Below are positions 19,354 through 27,893 of a stretch of DNA of 64,000 bases, piece by piece; the first letter of the stretch is position 1, and every line of letters starts with the position of its first letter. The notes under the pieces were generated by a model, which was not told where the DNA came from, ran no database searches, and saw nothing but the letters and a program-made list of their open reading frames with translations. A program made the translations under genes and the position numbers. Location: contig NZ_CYUJ01000002.1 of assembly GCF_001299475.1 (NCBI RefSeq), positions 62,001 through 126,000 on the forward strand, read 5' to 3'. The stretch comes from Neofamilia massiliensis (GTDB taxonomy: Bacteria; Bacillota; Clostridia; Tissierellales; Peptoniphilaceae).

Positions 19354-19702
19354 CAGAACTTTCTTTTGATTTATTAAGAAGTAGGGAATGGATCTGCCAT
19401 ATTTCTCTTGATAATTTTTCTATCTGATTATTCATAGATTCAATTTCATTTTTGTAAATAACACCAGTTGTATTAGTAGCTTTTGCAATCTGGTTTATAT
19501 TATTTGTTGCATTTGAAAGCAGCCATTGTAGGTTTCTAAATGGTTCTAAATCTACAACATATATCTCTTTTTCCAATACACATTTTCTAAGAAAGTGGGA
19601 CATTGTTTTGCAATTTGCAAGTTTCATTTTCTTTTCAAAAACTTCCTTTTCTTCCTTAGTTAATTTTATTTCTATTCTTTCATTTCTAAATCTATTTGCC
19701 AT
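19346..19702 (-). CDS. MobC-like relaxosome protein
   Basis: This 118-aa basic protein begins with RNERIEIKLTKEEKEVFEKK and has the LEPFRNLQWLLSNATNNINQIAKATN segment typical of MobC proteins. It helps the relaxase open oriT. It lies just downstream (in transcription sense) of the candidate oriT. An AGGAG lies upstream of the start. Confidence 0.9.
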   Translation of the reverse strand: MANRFRNERIEIKLTKEEKEVFEKKMKLANCKTMSHFLRKCVLEKEIYVVDLEPFRNLQWLLSNATNNINQIAKATNTTGVIYKNEIESMNNQIEKLSREIWQIHSLLLNKSKESSDE

Positions 19703-19724
19703 TTTATTCTCCTTTATAAAATAT

Positions 19725-19765
19725 ATTTCGGGGTCTTAGGGTTCTCCCTAACAAGGTAAAAATTA
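19725..19765. other. Candidate oriT
   Basis: Upstream of MobC there is a short inverted repeat TTAGGG (19736-19741) / CCCTAA (19746-19751) preceded by TTTCGGGG and followed by CAAGG. Origins of transfer of MobP systems commonly sit next to mobC and carry an inverted repeat before the nick site. The nick position cannot be assigned from sequence alone. A second inverted repeat, GTAAGTGT (19810-19817) / ACACTTAC (19822-19829), lies nearby and may also belong to the region. Confidence 0.45.
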
Positions 19766-19806
19766 AAAAAATGGAGCATTCCGTAAAGGTCTGCTCCATT
19801 AATTTT
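19763..19806 (-). terminator. Terminator between the RhuM-like gene and mobC
   Basis: AATGGAGCA (19770-19778) pairs with TGCTCCATT (19792-19800). On the minus strand the stem is followed by a run of T (19763-19769 read in reverse), and T-rich sequence also follows on the plus strand, so it can work in both directions. It would end transcription of the gene at 19872-20954. Confidence 0.75.
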
Positions 19807-19871
19807 TTCGTAAGTGTCCGTACACTTACTGTGCTTGCTATTAAAGTTATAAGCGTTAAGCGTGTATTAAG

Positions 19872-20954
19872 TTATTCTTCTAATTTTTTAGCATCATCTT
19901 CTAGTTCCAAGAATTTATCAAAATCACTCTTGTAGAGTCTATCTTGTATAATTCTATATTTTTCAAACTCACTCTCTGCGTGTTTTTTAGCAAGGGCTGC
20001 AGATACTTTTCCTGCATCGTTTAGAATTTCTTTATCCCATAATTGTAAAAATCCATTTAATCTTTTTTCCCAATCTTCCATAGTCATAGGGATATGTCTT
20101 TCTGCTTGTAGTTCTGCCATGTCCAAATAAGATGAAACAATTCTTTGCATTTGATTTAATTCTTCTTCGTTTAGATAATTTTTTGCAACGACTACATCAT
20201 ATTTATGAATTTTTGAATCTGGAGAGCCTTCCCAAGTTGTCAGTCCCATATTTTTAGTTTTGTGATTGGCTCTATCTACAATTAATTCGGCTGCAGTTTT
20301 TCCATGAATGGCATAGTGTAATTTGTTTTGAATAGCTGCAAAAAACCTTCTTGTTGCTTTTGCAGATGGGTCATAGTCTAAAGATGTGGCATAAATATCT
20401 GTGATTTTTTGATAGAATCTTCTTTCAGATAATCGAATCTCACGAATTTTTACAAGTAATTTTTCGAAATAATCCTTGGTAAGTTTTGTGCCAGAATTTT
20501 TTAATCTTTCATCATCCATTGCCCAACCTTTAATTGTAAAATCTTTTACAATTTGGTTTGCCCACTTTCTAAATTGGACTGCACGTTCGTTATTTACTTT
20601 AAAGCCTACTGCAATAATTGCTTGCAGATTATAGTGTTTTGTTTCCCTTGAAACATTTCTAGAACCTTCTTTTTGAACTATTAGGAAATTCCTAATAGTT
20701 GCTTCTTCTTGTAATTCACTATCGGCATAGATTTTTTTAAGATGTTCATTTATTGTGGCGACACTAACATCATAAAGAGCTGCCATCATCTTTTGAGTTA
20801 GCCAAATATTCTCATCTTCATATCTAATTTCGATAGCTTCTTGATCATCACCATTTGCTGCAATAAAGGTCAAGTATTCAGCAGCAGATGACCTAATTTG
20901 AAGTTCTTTTTTTTTCTGATTTTCGTCTTTATTTTTATCCATTTCTTTACTCAT
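19872..20954 (-). CDS. RhuM family protein
   Basis: This 360-aa protein matches the RhuM family, with the N-terminal segment EIRYEDENIWLTQKMMAALYDVSVATINEHLKKI resembling a winged-helix/Bro-like fold, then HYNLQAIIAVGFKVNNERAVQFRKWA. The start at 20954 is chosen because GGAGG lies just upstream. RhuM proteins occur on pathogenicity islands and mobile elements, and their biochemical function is not established. The start overlaps the stop of the membrane gene by eight bases, giving an operon xre-immA-membrane protein-rhuM. Confidence 0.85.
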   Translation of the reverse strand: MSKEMDKNKDENQKKKELQIRSSAAEYLTFIAANGDDQEAIEIRYEDENIWLTQKMMAALYDVSVATINEHLKKIYADSELQEEATIRNFLIVQKEGSRNVSRETKHYNLQAIIAVGFKVNNERAVQFRKWANQIVKDFTIKGWAMDDERLKNSGTKLTKDYFEKLLVKIREIRLSERRFYQKITDIYATSLDYDPSAKATRRFFAAIQNKLHYAIHGKTAAELIVDRANHKTKNMGLTTWEGSPDSKIHKYDVVVAKNYLNEEELNQMQRIVSSYLDMAELQAERHIPMTMEDWEKRLNGFLQLWDKEILNDAGKVSAALAKKHAESEFEKYRIIQDRLYKSDFDKFLELEDDAKKLEE

Positions 20955-21429
20955 AATTTCCTCCAAATATAAATTTCATTCTACCTTTAAACACTGGAAT
21001 ACTAATCAAGAATACAATTACATAATGTATAAAGGAATTTATCATCATACTGTTTGTTATTGGTAATTGATGATAAGTTTGACCTATTATTTTAAAAGCG
21101 GCTAGAGTGTTTGTTATAAAATCTAGTGCCAACCATAAGGCAACTGCTGATCCTATAAAAGCAATTATATAGTTTAAAAACTTGCTAACTTTTGGTAGCT
21201 TTTGATTTATTAAAACTAGCAATATTCCATAAACTATTACTACTGTAATTGAGAGGGGAATAGCCAATTTGTTATCTAGTTTATCTTTTATGGATATATA
21301 AAATCCTAAACCTACAACTATAAAATCAATCAAAAATGCTGAGATTTTTACAGAGTAGGTAGTGATGAGATAGTAGAAAACTATTCCAGAAAGGATTAAT
21401 AAAAAATATCCTGTAATAAAAATTCCCAT
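20947..21429 (-). CDS. Small membrane protein, unknown function
   Basis: This 160-aa protein has about five hydrophobic segments (near residues 5-25, 28-45, 55-73, 85-105 and 130-148) and no motif I recognise. It lies between immA and the RhuM-like gene and overlaps the latter, so it is translated from the same mRNA. It may be a toxin, an exclusion protein or a sensor of the XRE-ImmA switch; none of these is shown by the sequence. Confidence 0.75.
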   Translation of the reverse strand: MGIFITGYFLLILSGIVFYYLITTYSVKISAFLIDFIVVGLGFYISIKDKLDNKLAIPLSITVVIVYGILLVLINQKLPKVSKFLNYIIAFIGSAVALWLALDFITNTLAAFKIIGQTYHQLPITNSMMINSFIHYVIVFLISIPVFKGRMKFIFGGNYE

Positions 21430-21437
21430 AGAGTCTC

Positions 21438-21986
21438 CTAATAATAATCATCATGTTCAGGGCGATAGTTTTTAAGAAAATCTCCCTGAGGTATATTAAC
21501 ATTAATTGGTTTATTAAACTTGCCCATTTTTGCTAACTCAGAAATTTTTAGATTTAGTAAATTTATATCAACACCTAATTTTCCAGCGATTTCATAATCA
21601 CAAACTTGATCATTGATATTATCTAGGACATCTTCATCACTTATTAATAAGTGAGCCGCAAAAATATTAGCTTCAGTTTCAAATTTGTTTGTTGGGTTTA
21701 ATACTGTTTGGTCATGAAAAGCTCCACCTCTCATACAATAATCTCTGTGAAGTTGATCGTGACCTAATTCGTGTGCTAATATCGTCTTTCTATTAAAATT
21801 TGTGTTGCTACTGATAAAAATAAATCTATTCCTTTGAATATAATGGTACATTCCTAAAAGTATTTTTGTTTCAGGTAGATATACCAGGTTAATATTCAAA
21901 GCTTCTATTAATTCGATAGGATCTCGTGTCTTATATTTTTTTATAAGTCGATTAACCTTATCATATATATGGCGATTCATGCTCAT
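21438..21986 (-). CDS. ImmA/IrrE family metallopeptidase
   Basis: This 182-aa protein has the zinc protease motif HELGH in ILAHELGHDQLH (about residues 66-77) and a downstream ETEANIFAAHLL glutamate segment. ImmA-type proteases cleave their partner XRE repressor to induce mobile elements after DNA damage or cell signals. The partner is the adjacent XRE gene, only eight bases away. Confidence 0.93.
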   Translation of the reverse strand: MSMNRHIYDKVNRLIKKYKTRDPIELIEALNINLVYLPETKILLGMYHYIQRNRFIFISSNTNFNRKTILAHELGHDQLHRDYCMRGGAFHDQTVLNPTNKFETEANIFAAHLLISDEDVLDNINDQVCDYEIAGKLGVDINLLNLKISELAKMGKFNKPINVNIPQGDFLKNYRPEHDDYY

Positions 21987-21994
21987 AAAATCAC

Positions 21995-22396
21995 CTAATC
22001 TTTTTTCTTACGACCGTATTTCTTGTTTTCTCTTTTAGCCTCCCAATAAGCACGAGTAATAGCTTCAAAAGCAGCATCTTTATCTTCGTCAGAAATTTCT
22101 CCACCTGCAAATAAAGAGCTTAGACCTTCTGTTAATGCTCTAGCTTTTTCTAATTCTCTTTTGCCACCCATGTTATAAACTCGATTTAAAAATTCGTCAC
22201 TTTCTTCTAGAAGATAATTGTAATCACAGTCCATAACTTCAGCTATTTTTTTGTAAACCTCGACATCTCTTGGGTATCTTTCTCCGTCTTCATAATGTAC
22301 AAGAGTTCTTGTACTTATTCCTATCATTTTTGCAAAGTCTGCTTGACTTAACTTTTCTTTTTCACGAAATTCCTTTAATCTATCCGCAAAAGCCAT
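21995..22396 (-). CDS. XRE family repressor
   Basis: This 133-aa protein has an N-terminal helix-turn-helix (LSQADFAKMIGISTRTLVHYEDGERYPRD described by its first half, residues 15-43) and an acidic C-terminus ending in basic residues. It should repress the divergent promoter region at 22453-22531 and be cleaved by ImmA. A TACAGGAGGTTAA ribosome binding site lies directly upstream. Confidence 0.93.
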   Translation of the reverse strand: MAFADRLKEFREKEKLSQADFAKMIGISTRTLVHYEDGERYPRDVEVYKKIAEVMDCDYNYLLEESDEFLNRVYNMGGKRELEKARALTEGLSSLFAGGEISDEDKDAAFEAITRAYWEAKRENKKYGRKKKD

Positions 22397-22452
22397 AATT
22401 TTAACCTCCTGTACTAATGTGCATTTATAACTTTTAATACGAACAATAGTGC

Positions 22453-22531
22453 TTGAATTATTTTTCGATTTGAGATATAATACAAACTGAACTTATATTC
22501 ATATTATAGCACAAACATTCAAGTTTGTAAA
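22453..22531. promoter_or_regulatory. Divergent promoters with operator, xre / 22555 gene
   Basis: For the minus strand, TTTACA (complement of 22526-22531) and TATAAT (complement of 22503-22508) are 17 bases apart. The inverted repeat ACAAAC-N6-GTTTGT (22511-22528) lies between them, as expected for an autorepressor site. For the plus strand, TTGAAT (22453-22458) and TATAAT (22475-22480) are 16 bases apart. A related half-site ACAAACT lies at 22482-22488. This is a compact lysogeny-like switch. Confidence 0.65.
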
Positions 22532-22554
22532 TAAGTTGTATTGGGGTGATTAGA

Positions 22555-23106
22555 TTGAGAATAAGTAAAACTTTAAAGAATATAATGAACATGTATGCAG
22601 ATAGCAACTTGAAATTTGAAGAAATTAGTTCAGCTGCAAAACTTATTTTAAGTTTATATAGACAAGTTACCTGGGCAGTAGATAGCAGGGCAAATTTTAT
22701 GATGTTTGAGAGTAAAGAAAACTATGGGTCAACTTCAGAATCTGCTTACTTGTATCTTTCTACATTTGCTCCAGAAAGAGTTGAAGAAAAGTTCAATAAT
22801 AGAGTTTCCAATGTAATGGATAGTAAGCTTATGCTTTTAATAATTTATGATGCCTGTGTTAGATTAAAAGTTTATCCAGAGTATGGAGAAATCTATCATA
22901 AGATTATTTATAACTACTACATTTCTGAAAAAAAGATTACTGATGAAGCTTGTATGAGAAGTGTATCTTTAGAGAGAACTGTTTATTACCAAAGAAAAAA
23001 GGAAGCAATTGCATTGGTTGGTGTAATAATTTGGGGATATACTTTACCGACTGCTATTAGCCAACTTAAAGACGGTCGCAGCATTGAAGAAATAATGAAC
23101 ATCTAG
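22555..23106 (+). CDS. Unknown mobile-element protein, possibly a transcription activator
   Basis: The TTG at 22555 follows TTGGGGTGAT and is preferred to the GTG at 22546. The product is about 183 aa, helical and without membrane segments. The C-terminal part (SVSLERTVYYQRKKEAIALVG) weakly resembles the ends of phage late-transcription activators of the ArpU/RinA kind, in which helix-turn-helix-like residues precede RKKEA. It is transcribed away from the XRE repressor. The function is not established. Confidence 0.65.
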   Translation: MRISKTLKNIMNMYADSNLKFEEISSAAKLILSLYRQVTWAVDSRANFMMFESKENYGSTSESAYLYLSTFAPERVEEKFNNRVSNVMDSKLMLLIIYDACVRLKVYPEYGEIYHKIIYNYYISEKKITDEACMRSVSLERTVYYQRKKEAIALVGVIIWGYTLPTAISQLKDGRSIEEIMNI

Positions 23107-23244
23107 GAAATTAATTTATGACGAACTTATTGCGTACTATTTCCGGATGAAAAAAGTACCATATACGAATTTTATGTGTACTTAAGTGCATATATAATAT
23201 CCATGATAGGTGATTTGCACCTAAATTTAATATTGGCATTTATT

Positions 23245-23279
23245 GACTGAAAGAATTTATTTTCTTTCGGTCTTTTTTT
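23245..23279 (+). terminator. Rho-independent terminator
   Basis: GACTGAAAGAA (23245-23255) pairs with TTCTTTCGGTC (23262-23272, one G-T pair) and is followed by seven T. It ends the gene at 22555-23106. Confidence 0.85.
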
Positions 23280-23313
23280 ATGCCCAGGAGAATATATGCA
23301 AAGAATTAGAAGC

Positions 23314-23367
23314 CCTCCTTGTGTGAATTTCATTTTCAAACAAAAGAAATTCATGTCAACAAGGAGG
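23314..23367 (+). promoter_or_regulatory. Hairpin that sequesters a ribosome binding site
   Basis: CCTCCTTGT (23314-23322) is complementary to ACAAGGAGG (23359-23367), and TGAATTTC (23324-23331) to GAAATTCA (23346-23353). The AAGGAGG is the ribosome binding site of the gene at 23376, so the folded form should block translation. No leader peptide is obvious inside the loop. Confidence 0.7.
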
Positions 23368-23375
23368 AAAAATTA

Positions 23376-23786
23376 ATGGACAAAGAATATTATTTATTTG
23401 TAGAAGGGAAGAAAGTAGTTGTTAGCAAAGAGGTATATCTTGCTTATCATAGTGAATTGAATAAAGAGAAATATCAAATGAGAAGAGACAGGTTAAATAA
23501 CTGTTTCTTTTTTTGTTCCTATGATCATGATGGTAATTTTGAAGAAAATTTAGAAGATCTGGAATTTGATGTTGAAAAAATTATCGAAACAAAGGAAATG
23601 ATTGAAGAAGTAAGAAGAGCTATTTCTAAACTCAACCCTGTTGAAAGGGATTTGATAGAAAGTCTTTTTTATAAAGAAGAAACAATTAGAGAAGTAGCTG
23701 CTAAACTGAATATTTCTCATCCAGCCGTTATTAAAAGGCGTAATAAAGTCTTAGAAAAACTAAAGGAAATGTTGGAAAACTTTTAG
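23376..23786 (+). CDS. Sigma-70-like factor of a mobile element (region 4 domain)
   Basis: This 136-aa protein ends in a sigma region 4 helix-turn-helix (ISKLNPVERDLIESLFYKEE, then TIREVAAKLNISHPAVIKRR). The N-terminal half resembles small proteins of conjugative transposons (YYLFVEGKKVVVSKEVYLAYH). The start ATG 23376 follows AAGGAGG. Such proteins drive or adjust element gene expression. Its translation is probably controlled by the hairpin that covers its ribosome binding site. Confidence 0.85.
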   Translation: MDKEYYLFVEGKKVVVSKEVYLAYHSELNKEKYQMRRDRLNNCFFFCSYDHDGNFEENLEDLEFDVEKIIETKEMIEEVRRAISKLNPVERDLIESLFYKEETIREVAAKLNISHPAVIKRRNKVLEKLKEMLENF

Positions 23787-23803
23787 ATGACAGTTGCCAA
23801 GAG

Positions 23804-23849
23804 GGTCTAATTTTCACTGTAACTTATACAGTGGGAATTGGACCTTTTT
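23804..23849 (+). terminator. Rho-independent terminator
   Basis: A stem of about 18 bp (23804-23821 with 23827-23844, few mismatches; GGTC...GACC ends) has a five-base loop and is followed by TTTTTAT. It ends the sigma-like gene. The following stretch 23850-24323 has no gene I can support. It contains several short frames without ribosome binding sites and looks like non-coding element DNA before the recombinase. Confidence 0.85.
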
Positions 23850-24323
23850 ATATACCAAAATTTATTTTTGAAAATTGGTTACCAAGAAAGAATTCTTTTC
23901 ACTGTTAAGTATAAGAGGGTAATTTTAAACAATTTTGTTTCATCAAGATAAGTATTTTCTGATGGTCAAATTTTAAAAAGATTAATAACTCTCGATAAAT
24001 TTTGAACCTTAACAATTGAATAGACCAAGACAAGACGTTAATCATTTTTGGAGCGTAATAACCTATCCGCCAAGATCTTTCTGCTGAATAATTCGGCAAA
24101 ACAAGTACTGCTAAGCTAAAAGCAAGGGAAGAAGAAAGGGAGCGATAAGTAAGAGTTTGAATATAGGGAGGGATACCCTATTCGCTATGAAGAAAATGAG
24201 GATAATGATACTTCTAAGGTTGAAGCCGGCTCATCCTGAACAGAGGCGGAGGTGAGATTCCTATGTTGCTAATCCAAGGCACTTGTCAATGTCAAAAAAC
24301 TTAAATTTACATAGGAGGTTATT

Positions 24324-24434
24324 ATGAAAGCAATAAAAGTTTATAGCATGAGAGTTGCTATGTTATGTAGACTTTATGATCTTAAATTAATTAATGATAA
24401 GGAATATACAAAAATAAAAAATAGATGTGGATAA
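24324..24434 (+). CDS. 36-aa small protein upstream of the serine recombinase
   Basis: An ATAGGAGG ribosome binding site precedes a 36-codon gene (MKAIKVYSMRVAMLCRLYDL, then a short basic end IKNRCG). Small SHOCT-like proteins commonly precede serine recombinases of Clostridia elements. It lies 88 bases before the recombinase start. It may be a recombination directionality factor or just a coupling peptide; the sequence does not decide. Confidence 0.6.
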   Translation: MKAIKVYSMRVAMLCRLYDLKLINDKEYTKIKNRCG

Positions 24435-24522
24435 GAGAAAGATTATAAAAAGAGAGATAGAAAGTAGTTAATCTTGTGATATAATAACACTGTAGAAAGA
24501 TACAAAATGGGAAGGAGGTAAA

Positions 24523-26343
24523 ATGAATACTAAAGTAAAATTAATAAAAGCTTCAAATACAGGAGCTAGAAATAGAAATGCACTACATTTAGATTTAAAA
24601 CGAGTTGCAGCATATTGTCGAGTAAGTACAGATAGTAAAGACCAACTTGAATCATATAAATCGCAAGTTGATTATTACACAAATCTAATAAAAAATAATA
24701 AGAACTGGACTTTGGCTGGTATATATGCAGATGAAGCAACCACAGGAACAACTGCTAGTAAGAGAGCTGATTTCATGAGACTAATAAGCGATTGTCAAAA
24801 TGGAGATATAGACATGATAATTACTAAATCTATATCGAGATTTGCTAGAAACACATTAGATACTTTGAAATATGTAAGACTATTAAAGGAAAATAATGTT
24901 GGTGTAGTATTTGAAGAAGAAAATATAGATACTTTGACAATGGATGGAGAGCTATTACTAACAATATTAAGTTCAGTAGCTCAACAAGAAGTAGAAAATA
25001 CCTCAGCCCATGTAAAAAAAGGACTGAAAATGAAAATGGAAAAAGGGGAGCTTATTGGTTTTCAAGGTTGCCTTGGCTACGACTATGACCCTATAAAAAA
25101 AAGTATCTCTATAAATGAAGAGGAAGCCAAAATTGTTAGATACATCTTTAAAAGATATCTAGAGGGCAATGGTGGCTCAGTCATTGGTAGAGAACTAGAA
25201 GAGCAAGGATATCTCACCCCGAGAGGTAAAACAAAATGGTCTGATACTACAGTGTTAGGAATAATTAAGAATGAAAAGTATATTGGAGATATACTAATGG
25301 GAAAGACCTTCACAGTTGATCCCATAACAAAAAGAAGACTAGCAAACTTTGGTGAATCTGATAAATATCACATTGAAAATCATCACGAGCCAATTATATC
25401 AAAAGAAGATTTTGAAAAGGCACAAGAGATTAGACTCAGAAGAGCACAAAACAGAAACACTATTGCTAACAAGGATAGAAAAAGAGAAAAACTATCAAGG
25501 CAATACGCTTTTTCAAGTATGCTTGAATGTGGATTTTGTGGCGAAATACTGTCAAGAAGAACTTGGCACACAAGTTCAATTTACAAAAAAATTAACTGGC
25601 AATGTGTAAAATCAACAAAAAAAGGTAAAAAATATTGCCCTCATTCAAAAGGAATACAAGAAGCAGCAATAGAAAAAGCATTTGTTGAAAGCTATAGGCA
25701 ATTATGCCATGCAGATTCAACAGTAATAGATGACTTTTTAAAAATTGTAGAAGAAGAAATAAATGATAATACTTTAGTCAAAGATTTGAAAAAGTTAGAA
25801 AACCAATTAAACAGAATCATTAGTCAAGAAAGAAAGTTAGTTGATCTTCATTTAGAAGATAGTATAGACGAAGAAGTTTATGCTAAAAAGTATAAAAAAC
25901 TTACAAAACAAAAAGAAGAATTACTTGATGAAAAGAAAACACTAGAGCTAACTATCAAAGATGAAAACTCTATTAAAGAAAGACTAAAGCAATTTAAAAA
26001 GATCTTAGAAAACAAAGAAATAATAGAGGAATTTAACAGAACAGTATTTGAAAGTATAGTTGATAAAGTTGTGGTGGGCAGAATTGACAAAGACGGAACA
26101 GTCCACCCATATGACTTAATATTCTATTTCAAAACAGGAGTTAAAGATAGTCAAGATTCTAATAACTTTAAAGATAAAAGAAAAAATGCCAAAGACAATG
26201 ACATTGATAAATTGTGTTCCTACAAGAATGACGAGGATAAAAAATTATGTTCCCAATCAAAAGACAACGCATGTGGAGACGGTAGCTCTGTTGTCCAAAC
26301 TAAATACAGAACATCATTTAGATATAGAAATAGGGGAAGATGA
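24523..26343 (+). CDS. Large serine recombinase (site-specific integrase)
   Basis: This 606-aa protein has an N-terminal resolvase domain with the catalytic Ser in AAYCRVSTDS (about residue 35), ISRFARN near residue 106, then the recombinase domain (GYDYDP...YIFKRYLEG). It has a zinc ribbon with Cys pairs (ECGFCGE, WQC...YC near 340-370) and a coiled-coil segment. It integrates and excises the element. Its last codons (about 26216-26343) overlap the crossover site at 26276 and run into the flanking rlmD-like gene in another frame. An AAGGAGG precedes the ATG. The C-terminal residues are therefore set by the insertion site. Confidence 0.95.
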   Translation: MNTKVKLIKASNTGARNRNALHLDLKRVAAYCRVSTDSKDQLESYKSQVDYYTNLIKNNKNWTLAGIYADEATTGTTASKRADFMRLISDCQNGDIDMIITKSISRFARNTLDTLKYVRLLKENNVGVVFEEENIDTLTMDGELLLTILSSVAQQEVENTSAHVKKGLKMKMEKGELIGFQGCLGYDYDPIKKSISINEEEAKIVRYIFKRYLEGNGGSVIGRELEEQGYLTPRGKTKWSDTTVLGIIKNEKYIGDILMGKTFTVDPITKRRLANFGESDKYHIENHHEPIISKEDFEKAQEIRLRRAQNRNTIANKDRKREKLSRQYAFSSMLECGFCGEILSRRTWHTSSIYKKINWQCVKSTKKGKKYCPHSKGIQEAAIEKAFVESYRQLCHADSTVIDDFLKIVEEEINDNTLVKDLKKLENQLNRIISQERKLVDLHLEDSIDEEVYAKKYKKLTKQKEELLDEKKTLELTIKDENSIKERLKQFKKILENKEIIEEFNRTVFESIVDKVVVGRIDKDGTVHPYDLIFYFKTGVKDSQDSNNFKDKRKNAKDNDIDKLCSYKNDEDKKLCSQSKDNACGDGSSVVQTKYRTSFRYRNRGR

Positions 26344-26581
26344 ATTATCTGAAATTGACTTTTCAAAAGACGCAACTTATGGAGAAATTAAAAAGTATGT
26401 GTTAGATAAATACGGACTAAAAGTTTCAAGCCTATATATTGCACAAATAAAAAGGAAACATGGTCTAATAGAGAGAGAAAATTATAATTTTAGTAAGAAA
26501 GAAAATCAAAGAGTGCCAAATTGCCCAGAAGAAAAAGAAAAAGCAATCGAAGATGCTTTAGAGCATTTTGGAATGATTTAA
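26270..26581 (+). pseudogene. 3' end of an rlmD/rumA-like 23S rRNA methyltransferase gene
   Basis: The frame reads HVETVALLSKLNTEHHLDIE and continues through KYVLDKYGLKVSSLYIAQIK to a terminal ALEHFGMI. This matches the C-terminal extension of RlmD-type uracil methyltransferases of Firmicutes as I know them. The 5' part with the catalytic domain is absent, so this is the downstream half of an insertion target. No rlmD 5' part is seen anywhere to the left in the window, so the left end of the element lies outside it or has been lost. Confidence 0.7.
26276..26299 (+). other. Candidate attachment site core (copy 1)
   Basis: The 24-bp segment starting GAGACGGTAGC and ending TTGTCCAAA recurs at 28855-28878 with 22 of 24 bases identical. 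In the rlmD-like frame it encodes VETVALLSK, a conserved stretch of that methyltransferase. It lies inside the recombinase end and at the point where the rlmD-like tail begins. This is what is expected of the attachment core of the element. Confidence 0.65.
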
Positions 26582-26947
26582 ATAATATCTAAGATTGAAA
26601 ATTTTAAAATTAAGACTTAAAAACTTTAAGATTAAAAAGATATGTACTTCTTATATAACCTAAAAAGATTAATTGAAAATCAGGGGAACGATGATGGTAA
26701 AATAAAAAATTTTAACAACTAAAGAAGAATTAGGCATTATTGCCAAAGAGGTTTTTATGAAGTTAAAAATACTGAAAAAGACTTGTTAGAATTGAAAATT
26801 TTAGATCATTGTGCAGGATTTCGTGTCATAATAGTGATAGAGGCAAATAGTTATGTAAATATAAAGAGTTCAAGACTTCTACCAAAGTTTAAAACTCAAA
26901 AAATAAATAGTTGGTGTGCTGCTTAGAGTAACCATTTTGATAATGTG

Positions 26948-27886
26948 GATGCGAAACAAAAAGAGATAATCAGACTTCGTAAAAAATTGAAACAGGTTGA
27001 AATGGAGAATGATATTTTAAAGCAAGCTGCACTACTGTTAGGCAAAAAATAGACCTCATTATCTCGAACCGAGATAAATATAGCATTAGTGCAATGTGTA
27101 GACTACTTGGGGTCACAAGAAGTTTAGTCTATTATCATTTGAACAAAGAAAAAGATGTGAAATTAGATGAAGATGAAAAACTAATAGAAGAAATAAAAGA
27201 AATATTAAGAAGAAGTAGAAACAACTATGGAACACGCAAAATAAAAAAAACTAGGGAAAATTGGATATAAAATATCGAGAAGAAAAATAGGCCGAATAAT
27301 GAAGAAAAATGGCCTAGTCTCAAACTATACAGTAGCACAATATAAAGTAATAAGATCCAAATACAACGAAGAAGACATCCCTAACCTTTTAAATAGATAA
27401 TTTGACAATAGAGACTATTTAGAAGTAATAGTAAGCGACCTAACATATGTAAGAGTAGGAAAAACATGGAATTATATATGTTTAATAATAGACTTAAACA
27501 GCCGTGAAATAATAGGATACTCATCAGGTAAAAACAAAGATGCAAATCTAGTAGCAGAAGCATTTTACTCAATAAGGCAGCCACTAAATCGTATAAAAAT
27601 ATTTCACACAGACAGAGGAAGAGAATTTAAAAATATAAAAATAGAAGAAATATTAAAGGTATTTGGGATAAAAAGATCGCTAAGTAAAAAAGGAAGCCCA
27701 TATGATAACGCAGTAAGCGAAGCAGTCAATAAAGTAATGAAGACAGAATTCATATATCAGGAGAACTTTACTAATTTCCAAGAACTTAATCTAAAATTAG
27801 CAGAATACGTATATTGGTATAATAACCTAAGAATTCATGGATCTTTAGGATATAAAACACCAGTAGAATATAGAAAAGCAGAATAA
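26948..27886 (+). mobile_element. Decayed IS3 family (IS150-like) insertion sequence
   Basis: The end of OrfA ([20 protein letters not shown]..., stop at 27050-27052) has the leucine-zipper form of IS3 OrfA. OrfB follows in an overlapping frame (LIISNRDKYSISAMCRLLG), as in IS3 elements that use frameshifting. OrfB is broken by a frameshift near 27248 leading to a stop at 27268-27270 and by an in-frame TAA at 27398-27400. The catalytic D, D and E regions remain readable (VSDLTYV, FHTDRGREF, NAVSEAVNK). The start of OrfA in 26690-26947 is too decayed to read. Terminal inverted repeats were not found with confidence. Confidence 0.85.
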
Positions 27887-27893
27887 AAAGCTC

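Noticed and set aside
23905-24099. 64-codon minus-strand frame before the recombinase
   Set aside because: No ribosome binding site and no family resemblance; it lies in a long non-coding stretch of the element.
25349-25609. Plus-strand 86-codon frame inside the recombinase
   Set aside because: It overlaps the zinc-ribbon part of the recombinase in another frame and has no ribosome binding site.
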